From Hydra vulgaris (Eukaryota > Cnidaria > Hydrozoa > Anthoathecata > Hydridae), in contig NC_088921.1 of the NCBI RefSeq assembly GCF_038396675.1, positions 20,841,001 through 20,905,000 on the forward strand: a DNA stretch of 64,000 nt, given 5' to 3'. The translations under genes were made by a program, and so were the position numbers. This document shows positions 54,992 to 64,000 of the stretch, in pieces (the first letter of the stretch is position 1; every line of letters starts with the position of its first letter). Below the pieces are notes generated by a model that did no database searches, was not told the DNA's origin, and was given only the letters and a program-made list of their open reading frames with translations.

Positions 54992-57900
54992 ATGGCTGTA
55001 CGAATAATTACTTTAAATGTAAATGGTCTAAATGATGACCAGAAACGGTACAATATTTTTAACTTCTTAAGCACAGTAGGATGTGACGTATCATGCATTC
55101 AAGAAACCCACGGCTCTCCAGAAAAAACTGAAAACTGGGCAGAAGAGTGGAAAAATAAAACTGGGGGATCGTCGATATGGAACAACGGAACAACTAGAGA
55201 GCGAGGTGTAGCGATTTTCTCAGGAAAAGACACAACGTTTAAAGAATGTACTTATGATAACAACGGCAGGATTAGTGCTGCAACCATAACCTTATACAAA
55301 ACTAAAATAAGAATTATAAATATCTATTGGCCAAATAACCCCCAAGAAAAAGAATCCTTTTTTGAGCAATTAGATAGACACACTAAAATCTGTGATATGA
55401 TGTTTCTATTAGGTGACTTCAATATGGTAGAGGACCCACAACTCGACAGAGACGGTGGTGATCTTTTAAACAAAAACAATACCCTGGGTAAAAAAAATCT
55501 AAAAAATCTATCCGAAAAGTACAACCTAAAAGACGTATATAGGACTCTAAATCCTTTAAGGCGAGAATACTCATATGAGAAAAGCGACAAGTCCTATAGA
55601 AGTCGTATAGACAGAATATATACAAACTTAAGAGAAGAAGACAAACCAACATGCAAAATCATAAACACACACTTAAGCGACCACAAAGTATTTCTTAGTC
55701 AACACATTATAAAGCCAACTAACAAAAGAGGTCAGGGTTATTGGCACCTCAACATCAATCTTCTTAATGACCCCTTATTTAAGAAAGAGCTAAAAAAGGA
55801 CTTTGAAATGTTAAAAACCTTAAAATATAATTATGCCAATCACAACCAATGGTGGGACATAGTTAAAACAAATATTAAAGAAAAAGCAATATACTTCTCA
55901 TCCCTTAAACAAAAAAATGCAAAACAGCAAAAACTCAGCGTTGAGCAAGAGCTAGAGACTGAAAAAAAAAAAAGACCTAAAGATATAAATAAAATTAATA
56001 CACTAAAAACTAAACTAAAAGAGCTAACATTAAATAACGGTGTCTTTGTGAGAACAAAACAACAAATTATCGAAGACGGAGAAAGACCCTCAAAAATGCT
56101 ATTTCATCTCGAAAAACAAAATCAAAACAAAAAAACAATCAAAGAAATAAAAGAGGGTGAAACTCTCTATACCGACCCAAAAAAAATCCTTAGCATAATA
56201 AGAAATTTCTACAAAACACTCTATGAAAGTCCGCGGTTAAACCAAGAAAAACAAAAAAAGTATCTTAACAACATAAACACAACCCTGAGTGAAGACCAAA
56301 ACAAGGATCTGAACAACTATTTCACCAATTCAGAGCTCTACAATGCTGCAAAACTTTTAAATAAAGGAAAAACACCAGGCATAGACGGCCTACCAGCCGA
56401 ACTATATCAAGAGTATTGGGATATCTATGGAGACGAACTAACCAAGATTGCTAACCTGAACATCTTTGAAAAACACGGCGAGTTATCCTGGTCACAGAGA
56501 ACAGCCCTGATAAGTCTTCTTCCGAAAGGTGGAGACCTGTCAGAGCTTAAAAACTGGCGACCAATTTCACTCCTTTGTGCTGACTACAAAGTCATAACAA
56601 AAGCTCTTGCAATCAGACTATCCAGAGTGTTAAACATCATCATTGGATCCTCTCAGACCTGCTCTGTTCCAGGCCGCAATATCTTTAGCAATATATTCCT
56701 CGCTAGGGATTTGATTCACTACACCAATGAAAAAAATTTAAAAGCCCTACTCATAACAATAGACCAAGAAAAAGCATTCGACAAAATTGACCAAAACTTT
56801 ATCTTCTCTACTCTGGAGAAGTTTAATCTTGGAGACAATTTTGTCAATGCCATTAAAAATACACTTAATAACAATCAGTCAATAATCCTTAACAATGGAA
56901 TTATGAGCACTTCCTTTGATGTCAGCAGAGGTGTTAGACAAGGAGATCCTATCTCACTAATGCTCTACTGTTTAGCTGTAGAACCTCTAGCAAACGAAAT
57001 TCGAAACAACACCAAAATAGATGGAATACCACTTCCAGGTAGCAAAACAAATTTAAAACTAATGCAATACGCAGATGACACAGTCATGTTTGCAAGAGAT
57101 ACTAACTCTATATCAGAAATCTTTAAAGTTCTAAATTTCTTTGAAGAAGTATCTGCCTCAAACATAAACAAGACCAAAACAAAAGCTTTAGCCTTAGGAG
57201 GTTTCAATTACATGGAATACGAAAATACAATTAAAACACTAAACCAAAAAAATTACAATATTGTCTGGACCAACACAACTGGCCTAAACATTTTAGGTAC
57301 ATATTTCCATACAGATCTGGCATACTCATCCATCATAAACTGGTCGAAAGCAATAAATAAATATACTATAAAAGTCAAAAACTTCAAATATAGGAACGTA
57401 TCCCTGAGATGCAAGGCGATATTCATGAATACCCTCGCTCTTTCTAAAATTTGGTTCATAGCCAATATATTCCCAATATCTGAAACCTCATCCAAAAAAA
57501 TTAAAAAAGAAACATCCAAATATTTATGGCAAAGCCAACATGCAGAACCAATCAAAAGAGACATTTTTTATCTCCCAACTGACAAAGGAGGGCTAGCAAT
57601 ACTAGATGTTGAAAAACAAAGCTTATCCCTTCGTCTAAAGCATACACTTAGCATCAAAAAATGTGAAAATCCTCACCATCTATACTATTTACAAAACTAT
57701 TTTCTCGCTTACCCTCTAACCAACTTTGCAAATGAAAAATATCCACAATGGCAATTTCTTACATCAAAGAAATTTCCGAAATCACTAAACAGTATCCCTT
57801 TCTACTATGCAGATGTAATAAAAAAATTAAAACTTGACGACAAAATATTCACGTTACCAAATAAGAAAACAAAAAGCATATACAATCACATACTTAAAGC

Positions 57901-58546
57901 CAGAGAAAATGCCAACATCAAAAAAATCGAAAATATGTGGGAGGTGAAATTGCAGAGAAGTTTACCTTGGAAAACTATCTGGAAACGGTCTTTCAACTCC
58001 TACGCCCAAGGACCATGTCAAAACACACAATGGAGAATACTTACTGACAGCTTACCAACACTTGAGAAGCTACAAAGTTGGCGTAAAAACAGAGGAAGAG
58101 GAGACAATAAATGCAAAGAATGCAATCAAACTGAAAACACTTTACACACCTTTATATCATGTAGGAAAGCCAGAAGCGTGTGGAGAGCCTTCCGAGGAAT
58201 ATACGAGGGTCTACTACCAACGAAAAAATTTAACATCGTTCATGCACTTTTCCAAATCAATATAGAAGATCTCTCCAAACAAAGTAACGTAGCTAAAATT
58301 ATAACTACAATTACGAATATCATTACCACTGAATTATGGAGAGCCAGGAACTCATTAACTAAAGAAAATAAAAAAATACCATCAATAAAAATAATAGAAA
58401 GTATAAAAAAAGAAATAAAATATCTATGGTCACTTAAATACAATAAATACCTAAGACAAAATAACATTAGAGGCTTTCATGAAACCTTTTCAATTAATAA
58501 CGTTCTTAGTAAAGATAGCAATAAAGAATTACGATTTAATTTCTAA
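54992..58546 (+). CDS. ORF2 protein of E12: APE endonuclease and reverse transcriptase (1184 aa)
   Basis: Residues 1-230 are the APE endonuclease: LNVNGLN with Asn11, CIQETHG with Glu38, NIYWPNNPQEK, LLGDFNMVEDPQLDRDGGD, SYRSRIDRIY and LSDHKVF (Asp-His). Residues ~440-760 are RT: TPGIDGLPAELYQEYW, QRTALISLLPKGGDL, NWRPISLLCADYK, motif A ITIDQEKAFDKID (Asp591), motif B RGVRQGDPISLMLY, motif C YADD at 693-696. Then comes a conserved C-terminal part with LNILGTYFHTDLAY, DKGGLAILDVEKQ and a CX2CX7HX4C knuckle near 1041-1057. It nicks U2 DNA and primes cDNA synthesis there. All key residues are present. Confidence 0.95.
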   Translation: MAVRIITLNVNGLNDDQKRYNIFNFLSTVGCDVSCIQETHGSPEKTENWAEEWKNKTGGSSIWNNGTTRERGVAIFSGKDTTFKECTYDNNGRISAATITLYKTKIRIINIYWPNNPQEKESFFEQLDRHTKICDMMFLLGDFNMVEDPQLDRDGGDLLNKNNTLGKKNLKNLSEKYNLKDVYRTLNPLRREYSYEKSDKSYRSRIDRIYTNLREEDKPTCKIINTHLSDHKVFLSQHIIKPTNKRGQGYWHLNINLLNDPLFKKELKKDFEMLKTLKYNYANHNQWWDIVKTNIKEKAIYFSSLKQKNAKQQKLSVEQELETEKKKRPKDINKINTLKTKLKELTLNNGVFVRTKQQIIEDGERPSKMLFHLEKQNQNKKTIKEIKEGETLYTDPKKILSIIRNFYKTLYESPRLNQEKQKKYLNNINTTLSEDQNKDLNNYFTNSELYNAAKLLNKGKTPGIDGLPAELYQEYWDIYGDELTKIANLNIFEKHGELSWSQRTALISLLPKGGDLSELKNWRPISLLCADYKVITKALAIRLSRVLNIIIGSSQTCSVPGRNIFSNIFLARDLIHYTNEKNLKALLITIDQEKAFDKIDQNFIFSTLEKFNLGDNFVNAIKNTLNNNQSIILNNGIMSTSFDVSRGVRQGDPISLMLYCLAVEPLANEIRNNTKIDGIPLPGSKTNLKLMQYADDTVMFARDTNSISEIFKVLNFFEEVSASNINKTKTKALALGGFNYMEYENTIKTLNQKNYNIVWTNTTGLNILGTYFHTDLAYSSIINWSKAINKYTIKVKNFKYRNVSLRCKAIFMNTLALSKIWFIANIFPISETSSKKIKKETSKYLWQSQHAEPIKRDIFYLPTDKGGLAILDVEKQSLSLRLKHTLSIKKCENPHHLYYLQNYFLAYPLTNFANEKYPQWQFLTSKKFPKSLNSIPFYYADVIKKLKLDDKIFTLPNKKTKSIYNHILKARENANIKKIENMWEVKLQRSLPWKTIWKRSFNSYAQGPCQNTQWRILTDSLPTLEKLQSWRKNRGRGDNKCKECNQTENTLHTFISCRKARSVWRAFRGIYEGLLPTKKFNIVHALFQINIEDLSKQSNVAKIITTITNIITTELWRARNSLTKENKKIPSIKIIESIKKEIKYLWSLKYNKYLRQNNIRGFHETFSINNVLSKDSNKELRFNF

Positions 58547-58549
58547 AAT

Positions 58550-58645
58550 ATGGTTTTATGATCTCGACATCTTTCGATATTTCGCTTTTTCGTTTTTTCG
58601 TTTTTTCGTTCATCGTTTTTTCGTTCTAGGTCATGGCAAAACCAT
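58550..58645 (+). other. 3'UTR stem with TTTTTTCG-repeat loop, E12
   Basis: ATGGTTTT (58550-58557) is the inverse of AAAACCAT (58638-58645). Between them are TTTTTCG repeats (58583-58628). Same arrangement as E10 but with a different stem sequence. Confidence 0.65.
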
Positions 58646-58879
58646 TAAAAAATAAAAAAATAACAAATTAACAATAATATTAATAATAATGACTAAAATA
58701 ATTATCAAAAAACAAATAAATATAAACAAAACCGTTATAAGGTTAAAATGTCACATCCAAGAGTTACTTTATTAACACTTGATAACCAAACAAAAATATA
58801 TAAATAAAAAAACGAATAAAAATATACAAAAAAAATTAAAAATAAAAAAAAATAAAAAAAAATAAAAAAAAAAAAAAAA

Positions 58880-59031
58880 GTATCTGTTCTTATCAGTTTA
58901 ATATCTGGTACGCCGGCACAGTCCGGCTCATATATTAATCTGATTTTTGGCATTAGGTCATGGGATCATAGGTTTACCTTGCCCTGACCACGGGTTGCCT
59001 CGGCTTTGCACAACTGCTGAGCGCGGCCCAG
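58880..59031 (+). pseudogene. U2 snRNA 3' half after E12
   Basis: Exactly nt 36-187 (152 nt) starting with an intact GTATCTGTTCTTATCAG directly after the poly(A). Only one or two differences from the complete gene. Confidence 0.95.
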
Positions 59032-59209
59032 TTGGAAAAAAGAAAATATCTTCACTTTCAGAGTGTCTAACATCGCTAATGGTCTCAGCTGCTGCTGCTG
59101 ATGATGCTGCTGATGATGACGACGACGAAAATGATTAGACGTTCTAATTCAAACCACAAGTACATTGTTGAAGACGGCGTCAGTCCGACTATGTCTGCAG
59201 TGTTCAGTT
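59032..59209 (+). other. U2 intergenic spacer
   Basis: 178 bp. It starts TTGGAAAAAAGAAAA, which with the preceding G may serve as a U2-type 3' box. The middle is a TGC/TGA/TGATGC/GACGAC tract. The end is the conserved promoter-like block. Almost identical to 59397-59574. Confidence 0.9.
59141..59209 (+). promoter_or_regulatory. putative U2 promoter block (PSE-like)
   Basis: The ~69 bp before U2 nt 1 are conserved in every spacer of the window (e.g. 18131-18199, 46865-46933, 53565-53633, 59506-59574), while upstream spacer varies. TAATTCAAACC at -65 to -55 sits where the proximal sequence element of snRNA genes lies and begins like the insect PSEA. No TATA box, consistent with a Pol II snRNA promoter. 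Confidence 0.6.
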
Positions 59210-59396
59210 ATCGCTTCTCGGCCTAATGGCTAAGATCAAGTGTAGTATCTGTTCTTATCAGTTTAATATCTGGTACGCCGGCACAGTCCGGCTCATATAT
59301 TAATCTGATTTTTGGCATAAGGTCATGGGATCATAGGTTTACCTTGCCCTGACCACGGGTTGCTTCGGCTTTGCACAACTGCTGAGCGCGGCCCAG
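59210..59396 (+). ncRNA. U2: U2 spliceosomal snRNA, complete gene
   Basis: 187 nt. Begins ATCGCTTCTCGGCCTAATGG (stem-loop I). The branch-point-binding GTAGTA is at nt 33-38. Stem-loop IIb is GCCGG...CCGGC. The Sm site ATTTTTGG is at 59308-59315 (nt 99-106). Stem-loop III runs from GGTCATGGG to CCCTGACC, and stem-loop IV has a TTTGCAC loop for U2A'/U2B''. It differs from neighbouring 3' halves at about two positions (GGCATAAGG, TTGCTTCGG). This is the only uninterrupted U2 in the window. Confidence 0.95.
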
Positions 59397-59574
59397 TTAT
59401 AAAAAAGAAAATATCTTCACTTTCAGAGTGTCTAACATCGCTAATGGTCTCAGCTGCTGCTGCTGATGATGCTGCTGATGATGACGACGACGAAAATGAT
59501 TAGACGTTCTAATTCAAACCACAAGTACATTGTTGAAGACGGCGTCAGTCCGACTATGTCTGCTGTGTTCAGTT
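59397..59574 (+). other. U2 intergenic spacer, second copy
   Basis: Repeats 59032-59209 with few differences. Start-to-start distance of the U2 copies here is 365 bp (59210 to 59575). Confidence 0.9.
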
Positions 59575-59621
59575 ATCGCTTCTCGGCCTAATGGCTAAGA
59601 TCAAGTGTAGTATCTGTTCTT
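59575..59621 (+). pseudogene. U2 5' half upstream of E13
   Basis: Exact U2 nt 1-47 ending GTATCTGTTCTT, split by E13. Confidence 0.95.
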
Positions 59622-59711
59622 GATTTTGGCCGAGGCAGCGATTTCTAAAGTGAATATAGTGATTTGGTTGTTTTTTTAATATAGAAATTAGTTTTTGATT
59701 GTTTTTACTGG

Positions 59712-60869
59712 ATGATGACGTCACCGGAACAAGTCAAAAATTTATTAGAGAAAATGGAAGTAGTGCAAACTGGCGTTCTACCGTTTCACGACGAATTCGA
59801 GCCGAGCTACAGCACCGATGAGGATGAAGATGATGCGGACCAGCAGAACCACCGAAAAATAAGGGACGCGGAAGCCCTACCCGAAAATCCGAAAAAATCG
59901 TACGCAAGCGTAACCACCCAAAGTATTAGTAACACCTTTAAAAAGCAATTATCGAGAACCCTTCTTACCGTAATCGGAAAACGAATATCTTCCTACGATG
60001 TGTTAGCGGCATTAGAGGAAGCAAACCTGGATGACCATCTTGAAGGTTTCCAGTTTATCCGTTACAACAGAGTTATGGAAATTGTGATGAAAACCGACCA
60101 AGCGAGAAACTTCCTACTTGAGAAGGGACTCACTATTGGCGGTACTCATTACTTGTTCCAAAAGTCTAACCCCGAAAGGGAACCGAGCACACTAATGCAT
60201 GTTTCTGTGTTCGGACTCCCAATTGAGAGTAAAGAACTCAAAGTCGGAAATATTTTCGAACAGTTAGGCTATGGACGGCATGTTTTGACCAAACTTGTCA
60301 TGAGAACGACGCTGAAGGGAAAACTTTACTTCACCGGAATTCTCGTGGCAGTCATGGAGAACATGCGGAAACCAATGCCCACCAGCTTGGAAGTTATGGG
60401 GTACAAGATAAGACTGCTCCATAACGGACAAGAAAGGAAAGAACAACGAAAGGAAACACCAAAGGCGCAACATCCCGAAACACCATCTACTTCGACGGAA
60501 GCCAAGAAAAACACTGCAGCACCGTCTCCACCACCACCACAAGTCGAAACCCTAATGGAAATTCCCCAAACAACAGCTCCTCCAAATAATGTTGAACCAA
60601 CACCACCAACCCCATCAACAAGTACACTCCATATAAACCCACAAGAACCAAAGAACAAACCCGAAGAAACTAACCAAACAAACGAAGACCCCGACGATAT
60701 GCAGAGCACCCATGACTCTGACGACTCCACGGTTTTAAACGATACACCCTTCATAACAAAGAAAAACAAAACTAAAAACAAAAAGCGAAAAACACATAAA
60801 ACAGCCGAAAACGAGGAACAAACGAAGCGAGTTAATAAAGAAAAAGATGGTACCTTGGGATCAGGGTAA
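59712..60869 (+). CDS. ORF1 protein of E13 (385 aa)
   Basis: Open throughout. Residues 1-75 are acidic (SYSTDEDEDDADQQ) and lead to KSYASVTTQ. The core (~80-235) contains DVLAALEEANLDDHLEGFQF, RVMEIVMKTDQARNFLLEKG, HVSVFGLPIESKELKVGNIF, LGYGRHVLTKLVMRTTLKGK and YFTGILVAVMENMRKPMPTS. The tail is Pro/Thr/Gln-rich, then Asp/Ser-rich, ending with a basic KKNKTKNKKRKTHK stretch. Same order as E12 ORF1 but a longer proline-rich tail. Role: RNA binding, inferred from position and L1-type elements. Confidence 0.88.
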   Translation: MMTSPEQVKNLLEKMEVVQTGVLPFHDEFEPSYSTDEDEDDADQQNHRKIRDAEALPENPKKSYASVTTQSISNTFKKQLSRTLLTVIGKRISSYDVLAALEEANLDDHLEGFQFIRYNRVMEIVMKTDQARNFLLEKGLTIGGTHYLFQKSNPEREPSTLMHVSVFGLPIESKELKVGNIFEQLGYGRHVLTKLVMRTTLKGKLYFTGILVAVMENMRKPMPTSLEVMGYKIRLLHNGQERKEQRKETPKAQHPETPSTSTEAKKNTAAPSPPPPQVETLMEIPQTTAPPNNVEPTPPTPSTSTLHINPQEPKNKPEETNQTNEDPDDMQSTHDSDDSTVLNDTPFITKKNKTKNKKRKTHKTAENEEQTKRVNKEKDGTLGSG

Positions 60870-61006
60870 TTTATTTTTTTGTTATTTACTATTTTTTTCT
60901 TTACTTTATTGATATGCGCGCGTTTGAAAACCTAATTCATGTCTTTTGAAAATTTTTTTAACTTCAAATTTTAATTTAAATGTTTTTTTTGCTGTTTTAA
61001 AAAAAA

Positions 61007-64000
61007 ATGTACGTAAGAATTCTCACGCTAAATGTAAATGGTCTCCAAACTGAGACCAAAAGAAACAAAATTTTTCGATTTCTAAATAATTCGGACTATG
61101 ACGTAATATGCTTACAAGAAACGCATAGTTCCGAACAAAATCATTTGAAATGGTCGAATGAATGGAAACACCAAACTCAAGAAAGTTCTCTTTGGAATAA
61201 TGGGAACCAAAAAGAGCGCGGTGTGGCCATTTTAACCAAAAAAGAAATTATTTTTAACGAAATTACACAAGATGAAAACGGGAGAATTCTTGCTACAAAT
61301 TTAAAACTGAAAAATTTTGTAATCAGAATAATTAATTTATACAGACCCAATGATCCGCAACAAAAGGAAAATTTTTTTAAACAAATTGGAAAACACGCGC
61401 GTGGATCCGATTATATGATCCTAACGGGAGACTTCAACATGGTTGAAAACCCACAACTAGACAGGGAAGGGGGTGACCTATTTAATAAAAACAACACTCT
61501 AGGTAAAGCCAAATTGAATTTTTTTTGCGAAAAATTCGATTTGGTTGATATATACAGGAAAATTAACCCAAATAAAATTGAATTTACATACGAAAAATTA
61601 GATCAAAGTTTCAAAAGTAGAATTGACAGAATTTATGTACCTTTGACAATCTCAAGTGACAGCGAATGCGCGATTATAGAAAACAAGATCAGTGACCACA
61701 AAGCCTTCGGCTGCACTCTTAAACTTGAAAAAATAAAAGAGAGAGGCCCGGGCTACTGGCACTTGAATGTTAGTCTCTTAAGCGACCGCGCTTTCAAAGA
61801 AAAGTTAAAAAAAGATTTTGAAGAAGAAAAAACGAAAAAATTATATTACTCTAATAGCAATCAATGGTGGGACATCACAAAGTCCCGCATAAAGTCGATT
61901 GCTATAGAAGCGTCAAAAGCGAAAAAGCGCCAACTAAAAACTAAACAAATAAATTTGCGACAAAAAATTGACGAAGAAAATCAAAAACAGGAGAGAGACT
62001 TGGAAACACTTGAAGACCTAAAATCTGAGCTTCAAGAACTCCTTTGCGACGGGGGCGTGTTCGTGAGGACGAAACAAACTCTCGCAGAGGAAGGCGAAAA
62101 ACCTTCCAAGGCTCTCTTCCAAATGGAAAAAAACAACCAAAAAAAAAAGATTATAAGAGAAATAAAAGACGGTGACACCGTTCACACGGACACCGTCAAA
62201 ATACTAAAAACAATTAGAAAATTTTATAAAAACCTTTACAAAACAAAACCTCTCAATAAAGAAAAGCAAAGTACATTTTTGGCAAACATTAAAACATCCC
62301 TTACGGACGACCAAAATGCTTTTTTAAACATTCCCTTTAGCAGCGAGGAGCTTTACAACGCTGCCATGTCCCTAAACAAAGGCAAAACACCAGGGATAGA
62401 CGGCCTCCCGGCAGCGTTCTATCAAGAATGCTGGGATATTTACGGAGAAGAACTTACCGATCTCATGAACGGTAATGTCTTCGATGTAAATAACGAGCTG
62501 TCGTGGTCGCAGAGAACGGCGCTGATTAGTCTCCTTCCAAAAGAGGGTGATCTGACGGCGCTGCAAAACTGGAGACCAATATCCCTGCTGTGCGCGGATT
62601 ACAAAAAAATCACTAAAGCCCTCGCCTTGAGGTTGTCAAAGGTACTTGATAAAATTCTCGGACCGTCTCAAACGTGCTCGGTACCGGAAAGAAATATCTT
62701 CTCCAATCTTTTCCTGGTCAGAGACCTAATACAGTACACTAACGAAAAGAACATAGATAGTGTACTGATTACAATCGACCAGGAAAAAGCATTTGACAAA
62801 ATTGATAGAAATTTTCTTTTTTGAACTTTGGAAAAATTTAACCTGAAAAAAAATTTTATAACAGCAATAACGCAAACCATGAAAAACTCCCATTCAATTA
62901 TAATAAACAACGGCTATTTGAGTAAGCCCTTCAGTATCAGCAGAGGAGTTCGCCAAGGCGATCCCATCTCCCTCATGCTATACTGCCTGGCAGTGGAATC
63001 GCTGGCCCTAGACATCAGAAACAATCCTGATGTGGACGGCATTCCTCTGCCGAGAACAAAAAATAAACTAAAAGTAATGCAATACGCTGATGACACCACT
63101 ATTTTCCTGAGGAACCCGAAGTCCATCGAATGCGTTTTTAAAACGCTAGATGACTTCGAGGAAGCCTCGGGATCAAATATTAATAAAAACAAGACCAAGG
63201 CTCTGGCGTTAGGCGGATTCAATTACATACACTATGAAAACATGGCCAGAGTGTTAAATCAAAAGCTATTTAACATAACCTGGTGCAACGCATCAGGTAT
63301 CAAAGTATTAGGAATAACCTTCCACACTGACCTTGCTTTTACCGCAAGCATTAATTGGCAGAAAGCCGTTGAGAGCTTTAAAAAGAAAATCAAAAGCTTT
63401 AGATACCGGAACATATCTTTAAGATGCAAGGGTGTTTTTGTAAACACTCTTGCACTCTCCAAGGTATGGTTCGTGGCCAACGGCTTCCCAATTAATGAAA
63501 CCACCGCCAAAACGATTAAAAAAGAAATATCAGCTTACCTTTGGCAAAGCGAATACGCGCAACCCATCAAAAGCGACATTTTAAATTTACCAATTGATAA
63601 AGGAGGACTAGGCATCCTTGACACTAAAATGCAATGCCTAGCCCTGCGAACAAAACACTTATTCAAAATTAAAGAACAAGAAAACTGCCACGAGTCTTGT
63701 TTCATCCAAAAATACTATCTGGCGCATCATCTGACGAAACACGCGCGAATCAAATGCCCACAATGGTTGTTCCTCACAAGTAACAACTTCCCAAAAGCAA
63801 TAGGCGAAATTCCTTTTTACTATAAAGACGTGATTGAAACAATTAAAGCGAACGAGCAAATCCTTGAAATTAAATGTAAAAGCGCCAAAAATTTTCGCGC
63901 GCATCTCGCTAAAGCAAATAAAAACCCAAACTTGCTGAAAATCCAAACTGCATGGGATACAAAACTTCAAAAAGCTCTTCCATGGAAAAAAATATGGGAA
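61007..64000 (+). pseudogene. ORF2 of E13: APE-RT, one nonsense codon, incomplete at window end
   Basis: Starts MYVRILTLNVNGLQTETKRN with APE motifs CLQETHS, NLYRPNDPQQKENFF, LTGDFNMVENPQLDREGGD, SRIDRIYVPL and ISDHKAFG. RT has TPGIDGLPAAFYQECWDIYG, NWRPISLLCADYK, ITIDQEKAFDKIDRNF, RGVRQGDPISLMLYCLA and YADDTTIF (near 63075). Codon 606 is TGA (62822-62824), where E12 has Ser just after motif A. Everything after it stays open in the same frame to 64000, ending LPWKKIWE. The knuckle lies beyond the window. Apart from this stop it looks recently active. Confidence 0.92.

Larger units (their letters stand above)
53662..58879 (+). mobile_element. apparently intact U2-targeted LINE E12 (5.2 kb)
   Basis: Leader 53662-53807 with TTAGCGCGAGACAGC, two open reading frames (352 and 1184 codons) separated by 125 bp, a 333 bp 3'UTR and an A-rich end joined to U2 nt 36 at 58880. 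No stop or frameshift seen. This marks a recently active lineage. The APE-type ORF2 places it with L1/Tx1 elements; the U2 site matches the Keno group described from fish. Confidence 0.92.
59622..64000 (+). mobile_element. U2-targeted LINE copy E13, nearly intact, cut by window end
   Basis: Starts directly after U2 nt 47 with GATTTTGGCCGAGGCAGCG. Leader 59622-59711, ORF1 59712-60869, 137 bp gap, ORF2 from 61007 to beyond the window. Only one stop (TGA, 62822-62824) was seen. It belongs to the E9/E10 subgroup, clearly distinct from E12 in both ORFs. Confidence 0.92.

Noticed and set aside
54992-58546. Utopia, the other known U2-targeting non-LTR lineage
   Set aside because: Utopia elements carry a restriction-like endonuclease after RT. 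Here ORF2 starts with an APE endonuclease and there are two ORFs, which fits the Tx1/Keno type.
59032-59209. Coding frames through the U2 spacer (Ala/Asp-rich)
   Set aside because: They come from the GCTGCTGATGAT trinucleotide tract of the U2 spacer and start or end inside the U2 gene.

Overview
The window is AT-rich DNA from an animal nuclear genome, probably an invertebrate; a cnidarian such as Hydra is a guess from base composition and transposon types. I see no ordinary multi-exon host gene. The host component is a U2 spliceosomal snRNA array. One complete U2 gene (59210-59396, 187 nt, Sm site present) lies between U2 halves on a repeat period of about 365 bp (gene plus a roughly 178 bp spacer ending in a conserved promoter-like block).

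Nearly everything else is U2-targeted non-LTR retrotransposons (LINEs). Their ORF2 starts with an apurinic/apyrimidinic-type endonuclease (APE), followed by reverse transcriptase (RT) with YADD and a C-terminal Cys/His knuckle. This is the L1/Tx1 layout, and the known U2-targeting group in the Tx1 clade is Keno. Insertions fall after U2 nt 47 and duplicate nt 36-47 (GTATCTGTTCTT), cutting the array into 5' halves (nt 1-47) and 3' halves (nt 36-187).

Layout. 1-14814: four minus-strand copies (M1 1-2618, M2 2992-8825, M3 8848-11304, M4 11317-14814). 14826-15022: an unclassified repeat (X) at the point where array orientation flips. 15023-33336: plus-strand copies E5, E6, E7 and E8 with U2 pieces between them. 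33337-44547: a non-U2 block holding a decayed gene of a repeat-associated family I cannot name, a hAT DNA transposon remnant, a Jockey/CR1-like RT fragment and local repeats. 44548-64000: E9 (5' truncated), a 402 bp tRNA-like SINE sitting in the same U2 site, E10, E11 (ORF1 remnant), E12 (53662-58879, apparently intact, both ORFs open), U2 units, and E13 (59622 to the window end, one TGA in ORF2).

How it works together. The elements appear to live inside U2 genes and may be transcribed from the U2 promoter: some copies carry U2 sequence starting exactly at nt 1 fused to the preceding element's 3' target duplication. The first ~19 nt of the elements carry a conserved motif (TTAGCCGAGACAGCG) complementary to U2 nt 3-17, and some 5'UTRs hold a segment resembling the U2 3' domain. 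Decayed copies carry short inverted duplications, including zig-zag A-A'-A forms that suggest template switching. Two further observations are an ORF1-only (HAL1-like) derivative and covarying hairpins in the 3'UTRs.
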